DNA from: an uncultured Alistipes sp.
Lineage (GTDB): Bacteria > Bacteroidota > Bacteroidia > Bacteroidales > Rikenellaceae
NCBI GenBank assembly: GCA_949286165.1
Contig: CASDZK010000070.1
Location: 1-62,675, forward strand
Reading direction: 5' to 3'
Length of the DNA stretch: 62,675 bases
Shown: piece by piece, positions 49,264-58,363 of the stretch
Position numbering within the stretch: position 1 is the stretch's first letter
Layout: every line of letters begins with the position of its first letter
Translations under genes and position numbers: made by a program
The notes under the pieces: generated by a model
Databases searched by the model: none
Told to the model about the DNA's origin: nothing
The model's input: only the letters and a program-made list of their open reading frames with translations

Positions 49264-52182
49264 ATGGGAAAAAACAGTTTATTATGTACAATTGGAGTCT
49301 GTTTGTTTTCCTCCGTCGCATGGGCGGAAATTACTCCGACTAAAATAGATTGCCGGGTAGAACCTTTGTACGGATACCGGACAGATGGTCAGCCGGGACG
49401 TATCATTTCCGTATATTTGAAAGGCGACAAATTGAAAGGCACATTACAGGTTGACGTATCTTCAAAAGGGGGAAAGGAGAAGAACCTGTACCAAATTGAC
49501 GCAACTGACTCGACAAAGGTGGAGGTTCTGCTACCAGCGGGTGTGCCGACTCGGGAAACTTCGTCAGTAACGTTAACCGTCCATTGTGGGCGTCAACAGT
49601 ATAAAAAGCAACTAACCGTTACCCCCATGCGGCATTGGACGGTATATCTGTATAATCATGCTCATGTGGATATTGGCTATACGAATACGCACCGGAACGT
49701 GGAAGCGTTACATAAAAACAATGTATTGGAAGGCATGAAGTTAGGCAACGAGACGAAAGGGCACGTCGATGGCGCCCGTTTTGTCTGGAATCCGGAAGTT
49801 TCCTGGCCGGTCGAACGATTATGGAACACCCAACCGGAAGTCCGGGACGAGTTAATTGCAGCCTTGAAAGACGGACGTATCGCCATGGATGCCAGCTATC
49901 TAAACCTGAACACTAGTATTTGTCTGGATGAAGAGTTATTCCATGTATTCAAATTCTCTCGGAAAATGCAACGGTTAAGCGGACAGTCGATAGATGTTTT
50001 CCAACAGTTTGATATTCCAGGCATTACCTGGGGCTTGATCCCGGTTATGGCTCAGGAGGGTATAAAGTACATCATTTCATGGCCGAATTCGGATCGTGCG
50101 GGAAACGCCCATGCCAATTTGAACGGGAAACCGTTCTGGTGGGTCGGTCCGGATGGCGAATCGAAGGTGTTGTTCCTCCAACCGGGAAAGTATGCCAATA
50201 GTGGCAGTATGGGGAAAGGGTCGGAGACGGGCCGTCCTTGGTTCGGACAACGGGACCAGGCGAAAGTACCTCTTCGTATCCAGACCGGCGAAGCAGATGT
50301 CGATTTCACGGATAAATTGGTTGCATTGGAAAAAGACAACTACCCTTATGATTTTATGGTTTTGTCTTGGTCCTTGTGGGATAACAACCCGTTGGACGCA
50401 GATGTACCCTACGCCGTTCAGGCATGGAATACGAAATATGCCTATCCGAAAATACGAATTTGCGGCGGACATGAGATTATGTCGATGATTGAAGAAAAGT
50501 ATGGTAAAGATTTACCCGTCATAAAAGGAGACTATACGGAATATTGGACAGATGGTTTGGGCACGGCAGCACGGCTAACAGCCATGAATCGGAATGCCAA
50601 AGAACGGGTTTCGCAGGCCGAAACAGTCTGGAGCATGCTGGCCAACGGGAAGGCGGCTCCGAGAGATGAGTTTGACGAAGCCTGGCGGTATATCCTGTTA
50701 GGCTCGGAACACACCTGGTGTTTCGAGAATCCTTCGGAACCATTTTTCCAGGATGCCATCTGGAAAGTCAAGCAGTCGTATTTCCATGAAGCGGAAGACC
50801 GTTCAATTCAAGTTCTGAATGAAGCTCTCGCTCCGGCAACCGATAAGTCGAATGGTGCTTTAGGACCGAAAGAAGGTCCGGCGAACGGAGGTATCGCTGT
50901 CTTTAATACGCATACGTGGACACATAGCGGAGTAGTTACATTAAACCCCTCAGAAAGTACGAAAGGGGACAAAGTGATAGACGAACAAGGGAACACGGTA
51001 CCATCACAACGCCTATCCACAGGCGAATTGCTCTTTTTGGCCAGAGAAGTTCCGGCGTTAGGTTCTGCCCATTATCGGGTTGTGGAAGGGGAAAATCCGG
51101 CACAAGGTTCTTGCAAGATTCAGGGAACCACTTTGGAAAACGAGTTTTTGCAAGTCAAGATCGATGAAAAGACAGGGAATATTGTCTCTTTACAGAGGAA
51201 AGGAGAAGCCTACAACTATATTGATCCGTCTGTAGATAACGGAGCAAACTCCTTCGCTTGGCTTCCTGCCAATAAGGATTTACCGCAAACAGATACGATA
51301 CAAACCATCTCGATCGTGGAGAACGGCCCTTTGGTTGCGGAGATCAGAATCGAATCGAAGGCAAGAGGATGCCGGAAAGTATCCCGTTCTGTCCGCTTGA
51401 TCGCTGAATTGCCTTGGGTAGAGATCACAAATGTGGTGGATAAACTACCCTGGTTGGAAAAAGACGGTATTCATTTCGGTTTCGGATTCCAGATACCGCA
51501 ATCTAAAACAAGAGTCGATATACCCTGGGGGGTTATGGAAGTGGAGAAAGACCAGTGGAAGCAAGGAAACCGAAACTGGCTGACACTTCAGCGTTGGTTA
51601 GACATTTCAAACGACACGCACGGCATCACATGGTGTTCACTGGATGCCCCTTTGTTCGAATACGGAAGCCGTTCAGCCAATATCTCCTTAGGTTGGGGAG
51701 GGGAAGGCCCTTGGATAAAAACTTTACAACCAAGTTCAACCATCTATTCCTGGGTAATGAATAACCATTGGCACACCAATTTCCCGACAACGCAAGAGGG
51801 TCCGGTTACTTTCCGTTACCGTTTATATCCGCATCAAGACTTTAATATAGTCGAATCGAACCGGTTTGGTTTGGAACAAGCCCAACCGTTGGTCCATGTG
51901 ATGGCAGATAAGGATCCGCAGTTAACCCCAATTTTGTCAGTCGATAATCAGTCGGTCTATGCAACAATCCTGAAGTCAACGGACCAAAAAGACGTATTAA
52001 TCGTCCGTTTACGTTCAATGTCAGATCAGGAGGAAACCGTTAATTTATCTTATCCGGGTAAACAACCCTCCCGAATTCGCCGTTGTTCGTTGGAAGAAAT
52101 CCCGTCAGGCGAGGACATACAAGAAGCTTTCACGATCAAACCTTACGGGCAAATGACATTGAAAGTCGAATTTAACAGGTAA
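49264..52182 (+). CDS. Exported GH38 alpha-mannosidase
   Basis: This is a 972-residue protein with a signal peptide (about 1-21, ending VAWA). The zinc-site motif NHAHVDIGYTN (about 130-140) marks the GH38 domain; the nucleophile region is probably MDASYLNLNTSICLDEE near 213. The long C-terminal beta-sandwich region follows. The family cleaves alpha-mannosidic bonds in N-glycans. The gene is more AT-rich than the genes before it, so it may have joined the cluster separately. It follows GH92 after a hairpin and precedes a second GH92. Confidence 0.9.
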   Translation: MGKNSLLCTIGVCLFSSVAWAEITPTKIDCRVEPLYGYRTDGQPGRIISVYLKGDKLKGTLQVDVSSKGGKEKNLYQIDATDSTKVEVLLPAGVPTRETSSVTLTVHCGRQQYKKQLTVTPMRHWTVYLYNHAHVDIGYTNTHRNVEALHKNNVLEGMKLGNETKGHVDGARFVWNPEVSWPVERLWNTQPEVRDELIAALKDGRIAMDASYLNLNTSICLDEELFHVFKFSRKMQRLSGQSIDVFQQFDIPGITWGLIPVMAQEGIKYIISWPNSDRAGNAHANLNGKPFWWVGPDGESKVLFLQPGKYANSGSMGKGSETGRPWFGQRDQAKVPLRIQTGEADVDFTDKLVALEKDNYPYDFMVLSWSLWDNNPLDADVPYAVQAWNTKYAYPKIRICGGHEIMSMIEEKYGKDLPVIKGDYTEYWTDGLGTAARLTAMNRNAKERVSQAETVWSMLANGKAAPRDEFDEAWRYILLGSEHTWCFENPSEPFFQDAIWKVKQSYFHEAEDRSIQVLNEALAPATDKSNGALGPKEGPANGGIAVFNTHTWTHSGVVTLNPSESTKGDKVIDEQGNTVPSQRLSTGELLFLAREVPALGSAHYRVVEGENPAQGSCKIQGTTLENEFLQVKIDEKTGNIVSLQRKGEAYNYIDPSVDNGANSFAWLPANKDLPQTDTIQTISIVENGPLVAEIRIESKARGCRKVSRSVRLIAELPWVEITNVVDKLPWLEKDGIHFGFGFQIPQSKTRVDIPWGVMEVEKDQWKQGNRNWLTLQRWLDISNDTHGITWCSLDAPLFEYGSRSANISLGWGGEGPWIKTLQPSSTIYSWVMNNHWHTNFPTTQEGPVTFRYRLYPHQDFNIVESNRFGLEQAQPLVHVMADKDPQLTPILSVDNQSVYATILKSTDQKDVLIVRLRSMSDQEETVNLSYPGKQPSRIRRCSLEEIPSGEDIQEAFTIKPYGQMTLKVEFNR

Positions 52183-52307
52183 ATAGAGCATACAGAGTTT
52201 ACAGAATAAAAAACAAGGGCACTCACAAGCACTTTATACATTGATTATCAGCTATCCACAACTTTTCAAGGTCGCTGTGACCTCGGTTTAACTTATATAA
52301 ATAAACC

Positions 52308-54674
52308 ATGAGTAACGATAAAATAGTTCTTGCAATTTTAGCAACGGGCCTCGGCCTTTTTTCGTGTACGACGCCAGAAGAAGCCGCTTCGGATACGGAC
52401 TTGATTCAATATGTAGAACCCCGTATCGGGACGGCTCATTGCCGGTGGTTTCATTTCGCACCGGGCGCGCTGCCTTTCGGATTGGCCAAACCCGGTCCTG
52501 CCACGAACGCCAGTTTAGGGAATAAATGGGGATGGGAGGCAACCGGTTATGACTATCGCGACACCTCGATTGAAGGCTTTCCCTGTCTGCATGAGTTTCA
52601 GGTGGGAGGCATTGTTCTGATGCCGACCAACGGAACATTGGTAACGGTTCCCGGTTCGCCCGCCGATAGCGTGAAAGTCGGGTATCGTTCGGCTTTCAAG
52701 CGTGAGAATGAAGTGGCGAAACCGGGCTATTATTCGGTTTTGTTGGATGATTACCAGATCAAGAGCGAAGTGACCGCAACGAAACGCGTCGCCTTTTTTC
52801 GTTTCTCTTTTCCGGAAGGAAAGGCAAACCATCTCTTGTTTGACATCGGAAACCGGCAGGGAGAAAGCGGAGCTGTCAAGGATGCTTTCGTCTCTTATAC
52901 GGAAGACGGACATGCGGAAGGCTGGGTAATTACAGAACCGAAATATGTCCAAAAATATCAGAACGGGGCCGATGTCCGCATGTATTTCTCTGCGGTTTTG
53001 GATCACAAACCCCAGGCCTTCGGCACTTTTACAGGAAACAGCCGACAGGCTGATGCGCGAGAAATACAAGGAATCGGCGCCGGTCTGTACCTGACCTTCC
53101 CTTCGCAAGAACCGATATCGGTTACCGTAAAAGTCGGATTGTCTTATACCTCAATAGCCAATGCGCGGCTGAACTTGGAGCGGGAGGCGGATAATCTTTC
53201 GTTCGAGCAGGCCAAAGAGGCGGCCCGACAAACCTGGGAAGACTATTTGGGCCGTATCCGGGTAGAGACCGATAACACGCAAGATAAAATAAAGTTTTAT
53301 ACCGGTCTTTACCACGCCTTGCTGGGACGCGGGCTGGCAAGCGATGCGAACGGCGCTTATCCGCGTCACGACGGCAGCATCGGGCAGCTGCCGATGAAAG
53401 GAGGAAAGCCCCTTTATAACCTGTATAATACGGACGGGATTTGGGGAGGACAATGGAACCTCTCCCAACTGTGGATATTGGCTTATCCGGACTATATGTC
53501 AGACTATATCAGCAGTCATCTGCAAATCTACAAAGACGGAGGATGGTTAGCCGATGGAGTGGCCAATAGCCGGTATGTCTCCGGAGTGGGCACCAACTTG
53601 TTGAGTACGATTATTGCGGCGGCCTACCAGTGCGGCATTCGGGATTTCGATACGCAGTTGGCTTACGAGGCTTGTTTGAAGAATGAACTGGATGGAAAAA
53701 ACCGTCCGCTCGGAGCCGGCAAGATCGATACGGATACTTTTCTTCGGTACGGGTACGTCCCTCATCAGGAGAAAGGCGCGGGAATAGCTGAATCCTATCG
53801 TTTTTCCGCTTCGCATACGCTGGAATATTCTTACAGTGCATGGGCTGTCGCACAATGGGCGAAACAACGGGGCGATACTGCACACTATCGTCGGTTGATG
53901 TTTTTATCAAAAGGGTGGGAACGCCTTTATGACGCTTCAACGGGGTTCATCCGTCCGAAAAAAGCCGATGGCCGTTTTGTCGATCGTTTCGATCCGATGG
54001 AGGTATGGCGCGGTTTTCAGGAAGGAAATGCCTGGCAATATACGTTCTATGTGCCTCATGATGTGAAGACGCTGGTTTCCAAAGTCGGCAAGGATATTTT
54101 TACGGCTCGTTTGGACAGTATTTTTACCCAGTCACGCAAGGTCGTTTTCGGGGGAGGAACGAATATCGACGCGTTTGCGGGTTTAAAAACGCTGTACAAT
54201 CACGGGAATCAGCCGTGTTTACACATTTCATGGTTATTCAACGAGGCGGGGCGCCCCTCTTTAACACAAAAGTGGGTACGGGCCATTTTGAACGAGTTTT
54301 ACGGGACGGAAGGCATTCACGGATATGGGTATGGCCAAGACGAGGATCAAGGTCAATTAGGCGCGTGGTATGTACTCGCCTCCATGGGACTGTTCGATGT
54401 GAAAGGGCTGACAGATGCGGATCCGTCGTTTGCCCTGGGAACGCCTTTGTTCGACACAATAACGATCCGGCTAAACAAAACGTATTATCCCGGAAAAGAA
54501 CTGACCATCACGACCCGTGGCCAATCACAGCCTTATGCCCGGCAGTTCGTATGGAACGACAAACCGTTGAACGGTTTTCGGTTGCCTTTCCATGAGTTGG
54601 TAAAAGGCGGTACGTTGGAAGTCGTGACGGATGATTTACCCCACGACAGTTACAAGCAGACCGGCAGGGAATGA
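52308..54674 (+). CDS. GH92 alpha-mannosidase lipoprotein
   Basis: This is a 788-residue protein with a lipoprotein signal (GLGLFSC, cysteine about 20). The GH92 body starts DLIQYVEPRIGTAHCRWFHF and carries the conserved region GYGQDEDQGQLGAWYVLASMGL near 685. It lacks the discoidin domain of the other GH92 here. Both enzymes probably act on alpha-mannosides with different linkage or length preference; that is inference. A short AGGTC/GACCT inverted repeat lies in its leader at about 52269. It ends the plus-strand mannoside run. Confidence 0.93.
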   Translation: MSNDKIVLAILATGLGLFSCTTPEEAASDTDLIQYVEPRIGTAHCRWFHFAPGALPFGLAKPGPATNASLGNKWGWEATGYDYRDTSIEGFPCLHEFQVGGIVLMPTNGTLVTVPGSPADSVKVGYRSAFKRENEVAKPGYYSVLLDDYQIKSEVTATKRVAFFRFSFPEGKANHLLFDIGNRQGESGAVKDAFVSYTEDGHAEGWVITEPKYVQKYQNGADVRMYFSAVLDHKPQAFGTFTGNSRQADAREIQGIGAGLYLTFPSQEPISVTVKVGLSYTSIANARLNLEREADNLSFEQAKEAARQTWEDYLGRIRVETDNTQDKIKFYTGLYHALLGRGLASDANGAYPRHDGSIGQLPMKGGKPLYNLYNTDGIWGGQWNLSQLWILAYPDYMSDYISSHLQIYKDGGWLADGVANSRYVSGVGTNLLSTIIAAAYQCGIRDFDTQLAYEACLKNELDGKNRPLGAGKIDTDTFLRYGYVPHQEKGAGIAESYRFSASHTLEYSYSAWAVAQWAKQRGDTAHYRRLMFLSKGWERLYDASTGFIRPKKADGRFVDRFDPMEVWRGFQEGNAWQYTFYVPHDVKTLVSKVGKDIFTARLDSIFTQSRKVVFGGGTNIDAFAGLKTLYNHGNQPCLHISWLFNEAGRPSLTQKWVRAILNEFYGTEGIHGYGYGQDEDQGQLGAWYVLASMGLFDVKGLTDADPSFALGTPLFDTITIRLNKTYYPGKELTITTRGQSQPYARQFVWNDKPLNGFRLPFHELVKGGTLEVVTDDLPHDSYKQTGRE

Positions 54675-55104
54675 CGGACAGGACGGACGTATTGTCGGTA
54701 TATTCCGGACAACGATACGAATAATCCTAATATACAGACATTATGCATCTTAACAATATCATGAAGATAAATGCGTAAGGGCCATTCTGTTCCGCCTGAC
54801 CTCTCTTGTCTTTATATCCGAACCGCCCCGTAGTTCCTTTTTCCCATCCCGATGCGCTCCGCATATTCCACCACGTGCGCCCCGCTACGGCTATGGCAAG
54901 CAGTCCGGCGGCAGACAAATCGGTTGTCATCCACACTTGCGGGGCCGGACCCGTCGGTTCGCCGCTGTCCGGTTCTTCGCAGGGTTCAGGTCCCGGCAGA
55001 GGTTCATTATCTCCTCCACAGGCAGTGAGGAATGCGGGCCGACACAACCGATGACACAAGGCAGGCCGCCGCCCGTTGCAGCCATTCTCTCCCGTTCCCT
55101 CTTT
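54675..55104. other. Intergenic region after the mannoside cluster
   Basis: About 430 bp separating the mannoside cluster from the redox genes. It contains only a possible gene remnant (next entry). Confidence 0.5.
54727..55059 (-). pseudogene. Possible lipoprotein gene remnant
   Basis: A 110-codon frame includes AFLTACGGDNEPLPGPEP, which resembles a lipobox followed by a proline-rich linker as found in exported redox lipoproteins of this group. The rest has no recognisable domain, and the start lies oddly. It is probably a decayed gene at the edge of the redox cluster, or chance. Confidence 0.2.
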
Positions 55105-55824
55105 TCATATCCGTTCCCCCTTATGAAATCTATACCTTAACCATACAACCCCGTCCTGCACCGTTTCAGCCGACAGCAGTTCGAGGCTTTGCCCGCGTGC
55201 CGGCGCTTGTTCTTTCCCGATATACTCGAAGATGGAGGGGGATGATGCCGACCCGTCTATGCCCGGATAGACGACAAGGCTCAGCTCGTCAGTCAATCCG
55301 GCCTGCAGGAAAGCACCGTCGATAATGCCTCCGCCTTGCAGCGAGAGCGACTCCACGCCGAAGGTTTCCGACAAGGTCTGCATGGCCGCATGGAGATTGT
55401 TGCCTTTTGTGCCGGCGAACAGATAGGATATTCCCCTCTTTTGGAGATATTCCAGGTAGAAAGCAGAAGCCGTTTCGGGCAAAATAGTGACGATGCTGTC
55501 GCCCCTTACGGCCGAGGATTCATAGAGAATGTCCGCTTCCGGATCGACGACCGCAAAGAGGCGGGGAGAAGTCCTCCCGGCAACATACGGCACAGGACGG
55601 GCAAGCGGCGTGGTGTCCCGTATATGGAATTTCTTGGGGAAAAAGCCTTCACACAACGTGTTCTTTCCGAACATCCATGCATCGGTATTCAAGCGGCGGC
55701 CAACAGCTGCATAGATGCCCAGCAGCTCGCCTTTGCTTTTTCCATCGAACGGTTCCGTCCAGCGGTCGGTCAGCAGCCGTCCATCGACGGAACCCATTAT
55801 GTGACAAATAATTTGCGGATACAT
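55105..55824 (-). CDS. DHFR/RibD-C-like reductase
   Basis: This is a 239-residue cytosolic protein of the dihydrofolate-reductase superfamily, RibD C-terminal type. It opens PQIICHIMGSVDGRLLTDRW and has an NADPH-site region near LSLQGGGIIDGAFLQAGLTDELSLVVYP (given in family order, about residues 168-195). Members are NADPH-dependent reductases of varied, often unknown, substrates. It is the last gene of the minus-strand redox run; the flavodoxin gene lies 27 bp upstream. Confidence 0.88.
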   Translation of the reverse strand: MYPQIICHIMGSVDGRLLTDRWTEPFDGKSKGELLGIYAAVGRRLNTDAWMFGKNTLCEGFFPKKFHIRDTTPLARPVPYVAGRTSPRLFAVVDPEADILYESSAVRGDSIVTILPETASAFYLEYLQKRGISYLFAGTKGNNLHAAMQTLSETFGVESLSLQGGGIIDGAFLQAGLTDELSLVVYPGIDGSASSPSIFEYIGKEQAPARGQSLELLSAETVQDGVVWLRYRFHKGERI

Positions 55825-55851
55825 ATATCGTTTTTGTTTGCTGCAACTTTT

Positions 55852-56397
55852 TTATTTTATGACTTTAATCTCTTTCAACCATGCTTCCACTTTGGGCTTG
55901 GCAGATCCGACCGCATGTCCGAAACAGTCAAAACCTTTTAGATGCCTGGAGTCTGGCGTCGCTTTCTCAATAGCGGCAAAAGCACCGTCTTCCTTGCTCT
56001 CATGAGTGCAAAAAGGAATGACGGTCTTGCCGGACAGATCGTAGCTTTCAAGGAAAGTCAAGACAACCATCGGTGCGGTATGCCACCAACTCGGACAACC
56101 GATGAATATCGTGTCATATTGCCGGATATCATTCACTTTACCTTTGACGGGCGGACGCGCATTGCTTTCCATCTCTTTTCGGGCGACTACCGTACACGGC
56201 TCGTATTCAGCAGGATACGGTTCGACGGTCTGTATCTCGAACAACTCTCCACCAGTCAGGTCCTTGATGTAACCGGCGATCTCGCGCGTATTGCCGCTAT
56301 ATGAAAAATAAGCGACCAATGTCTTGTTCTCCCGTGCATACAGGCTGGTGCCTCCCATGATTAACAATGCAATGAATGTGACGATTCTTGTTTTCAT
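55852..56397 (-). CDS. Exported flavodoxin-like protein
   Basis: This is a 181-residue protein. A signal peptide covers about 1-21 (ending SLYAR), after which the flavodoxin fold begins KTLVAYFSYSGNTREIAGYI, the FMN phosphate loop. IFIGCPSWWHTAPMVV (about 100) and VIPFCTHESKEDGAF (about 128) are also typical. FMN-binding proteins of this type shuttle electrons or reduce quinones. Export is unusual for a flavodoxin because FMN must be loaded before or after secretion. It lies between the CMD-like and DHFR-like genes on the same strand. Confidence 0.9.
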   Translation of the reverse strand: MKTRIVTFIALLIMGGTSLYARENKTLVAYFSYSGNTREIAGYIKDLTGGELFEIQTVEPYPAEYEPCTVVARKEMESNARPPVKGKVNDIRQYDTIFIGCPSWWHTAPMVVLTFLESYDLSGKTVIPFCTHESKEDGAFAAIEKATPDSRHLKGFDCFGHAVGSAKPKVEAWLKEIKVIK

Positions 56398-56455
56398 ACT
56401 CTTCTATCTTTTATTTCGGTTGTAAATTCTGGCTAACTGTTTTATTCGATTCAGA

Positions 56456-57163
56456 TTAATCATCGGTCATTTCATTCAATACCCGACATACGGAACCGGC
56501 CTTTCCCCGGTTTATATGCTTTGCCATGATATCCAGCAGTTCGTGAACCCGGGAAGCAGTGATGCCCTGGGGCAAACATACTCCCATGCGGCCGCGTGCC
56601 ATCGGTTCAACACCTCCCGTGGCGGCAAGTATGGACGCGGCAGCCAGCTCGCGCTCTTGACCATTCAGCACATCGCGTTCGAAGATGTCACAAGAAAGAT
56701 GTTCTTTCAGGTATCGCTCAATGACAGGAGCAAACTCGGCATAATCCGCTTGGGAAGCATCCGCAGGGACACCGCTCAACCGGGAAAGGATTTCCGAACC
56801 ACGCGTATATTTGTCCCGTTTATCAGCGACAGGCAACGCCTCCCGGCCCACAACATCCGCAACACCCGGCACCCGACGTTCATCCGACACAGAAGCGAAA
56901 GTTTGCAATGTCCGCAGGTTGCGCGGAAAGCCGCAATAGGCACAGGCGTGCGCCAATACCTCCTCGATTTCATGAACTGTCATGCTGTCATCAAATCCTC
57001 GGGCAAGAGAGATCTTCAGCCCTGCCCAATCTCCATTACCCGTATAAGAGGCGATGGCAACAATATCTTGCTGGCGAACACTCAGCGCGTCAACCTGCCG
57101 GGCATGGACCGTACCGCATAATACAGACAGTACGCATATCGATGATAAAATCCCCCTTTTCAT
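56456..57163 (-). CDS. Exported carboxymuconolactone-decarboxylase-like protein
   Basis: This is a 235-residue protein with a signal peptide (about 1-21, ending TVHAR). It contains two CMD/AhpD-type helical repeats. The first has HEIEEVLAHACAYCGFPRNL, with a CxxC near 74-77 and the GFP turn of the family; the second has LAAASILAATGGVEPM near 180. A role in peroxide or thiol chemistry is possible, as in AhpD, but the enzyme reaction is not proven. It overlaps the aldo/keto reductase stop by 4 bp (ATGA), so translation is coupled. Confidence 0.85.
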   Translation of the reverse strand: MKRGILSSICVLSVLCGTVHARQVDALSVRQQDIVAIASYTGNGDWAGLKISLARGFDDSMTVHEIEEVLAHACAYCGFPRNLRTLQTFASVSDERRVPGVADVVGREALPVADKRDKYTRGSEILSRLSGVPADASQADYAEFAPVIERYLKEHLSCDIFERDVLNGQERELAAASILAATGGVEPMARGRMGVCLPQGITASRVHELLDIMAKHINRGKAGSVCRVLNEMTDD

Positions 57164-58170
57164 ATTTCTCTGCTCTTTACAGGAGAACCGCGGAACACTT
57201 CGCTCATGTGCATCGCATCAAGGGCTGCGTCCATATCCCTTATTTCTTCGGCGGAGAAGCGGATGTCCGCCGCTCCGATATTCTCCTTCAGCCTGCACAA
57301 TTTACGGGTGCCGGGAATGGGTACTATCCACGGTTTCTTGCACATCATCCAGGCAAGGGAGATTTGTGCGGGCGTGGCGTGCTTCCGCTCCGCCAGTTCG
57401 TCAAGGAGAGCGAACAACGCCTTGTTCTGTCCGAAACTTTCCTTCTGAAACTGGGGCATGGAGGCACGATAATCGTTAGCCGCATCGAAACGGTCGTTTT
57501 CCGCATAATACCGGGAGAGCAGACCGTTGGCAAGCGGAGAGAACGCCACGAAACCGATGCCCAGTTCTTCAAGGACGGGGAAAAGGGACTCGTTCCTCCG
57601 CGCCATCATCGAATAACGGTTCTGTATCGCCGTAACGGGACATACGCTGTGCGCCCGGCGCAGATATTCCGCACTTGCTTCCGAAAGTCCCCAATGGAGA
57701 ATCTTGCCCTCCTTTATCAGGTCGGCCATCACGGATGCCACCGTTTCCGGCTCTACCTTCGGGTCGGTGCGGTGCTGGTAATAAAGGTCGATATGGTCGG
57801 TCTGCAACCTCCGCAGGGAGCCTTCGACCGCACGGCGTATCGTTTCCGGACGCGAATCCGTGATGACGGCGTGCGTACCGGGTGCATCCGGATGCTCAAA
57901 CGAAATTCCGAATTTGGTCGCCAAGATTATCCTGTCCCGGAAAGGCCTGAGGGCATCTCCCAGCAATTCCTCATTGTCATGAGGATTGGCGGCGGTGCCG
58001 TATGATTCAGCCGTGTCGAAAAACGTGTAGCCCATATCCACCGCATCGGCCAACAGTTCGGTCATTTCCCGCCTGTCTGCCGGCGCGCCGTAAGCGTGAC
58101 TCATGCCCATGCATCCCAATCCTATGGCGGACACTCTCAGTCCGCTCAGTCCCAATGTTCTGTAATTCAT
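57160..58170 (-). CDS. Aldo/keto reductase
   Basis: This 336-residue cytosolic NADPH-dependent oxidoreductase has a TIM-barrel. It starts MNYRTLGLSGLRVSAIGLG; the catalytic residues are the aspartate and tyrosine of FFDTAESYG (about 55), the lysine of ATKFGISFE (about 86) and the histidine of DLYYQHRTDP (about 127). The NADPH site IVPIPGTRKLCRL lies near 277. An ATG at 58197 adds nine residues without family character, so 58170 was chosen. It is the first gene of the minus-strand run and is divergent from an AraC regulator. Confidence 0.93.
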   Translation of the reverse strand: MNYRTLGLSGLRVSAIGLGCMGMSHAYGAPADRREMTELLADAVDMGYTFFDTAESYGTAANPHDNEELLGDALRPFRDRIILATKFGISFEHPDAPGTHAVITDSRPETIRRAVEGSLRRLQTDHIDLYYQHRTDPKVEPETVASVMADLIKEGKILHWGLSEASAEYLRRAHSVCPVTAIQNRYSMMARRNESLFPVLEELGIGFVAFSPLANGLLSRYYAENDRFDAANDYRASMPQFQKESFGQNKALFALLDELAERKHATPAQISLAWMMCKKPWIVPIPGTRKLCRLKENIGAADIRFSAEEIRDMDAALDAMHMSEVFRGSPVKSREI

Positions 58171-58194
58171 ATTCTGATTCTCATTATACCGTTG

Positions 58195-58202
58195 CAAAAT
58201 TA
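58195..58202 (-). promoter_or_regulatory. -7 box of the minus-strand redox run
   Basis: TAATTTTG on the minus strand, 25 bp before the aldo/keto reductase start. It overlaps the first of two AATTACGGTAG repeats. Confidence 0.5.
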
Positions 58203-58242
58203 CGGTAGTCGGGAGACAGACTCATTATAAGAATTACGGTAG
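58198..58242. promoter_or_regulatory. Candidate AraC operator, two direct repeats
   Basis: AATTACGGTAG occurs at 58198-58208 and again at 58232-58242, in the same orientation and 34 bp apart (about three helical turns), between divergent genes. The first overlaps the aldo/keto reductase -7 box. This matches how AraC-type proteins bind tandem half-sites. Confidence 0.5.
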
Positions 58243-58331
58243 GAGATGCCTATATTTCCTTTTTTGCATTTATTGGGCAAAAAAGGAAAGCCTTTCAGAA
58301 TGGTTTAAAGGAGTTATCAACCTGAAGTATG

Positions 58332-58339
58332 TATATTTG
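58332..58339 (+). promoter_or_regulatory. -7 box of the second AraC gene
   Basis: TATATTTG, 25 bp before the ATG at 58364. It overlaps the in-frame TTG codon at 58337, which therefore cannot be the start. Confidence 0.65.
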
Positions 58340-58363
58340 CAGAAGCAACAAAAAAGCGAGGAT

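Noticed and set aside
58337..58363. TTG start for the second AraC gene
   Set aside because: The codon lies inside the TATATTTG promoter box, so it would not be transcribed.
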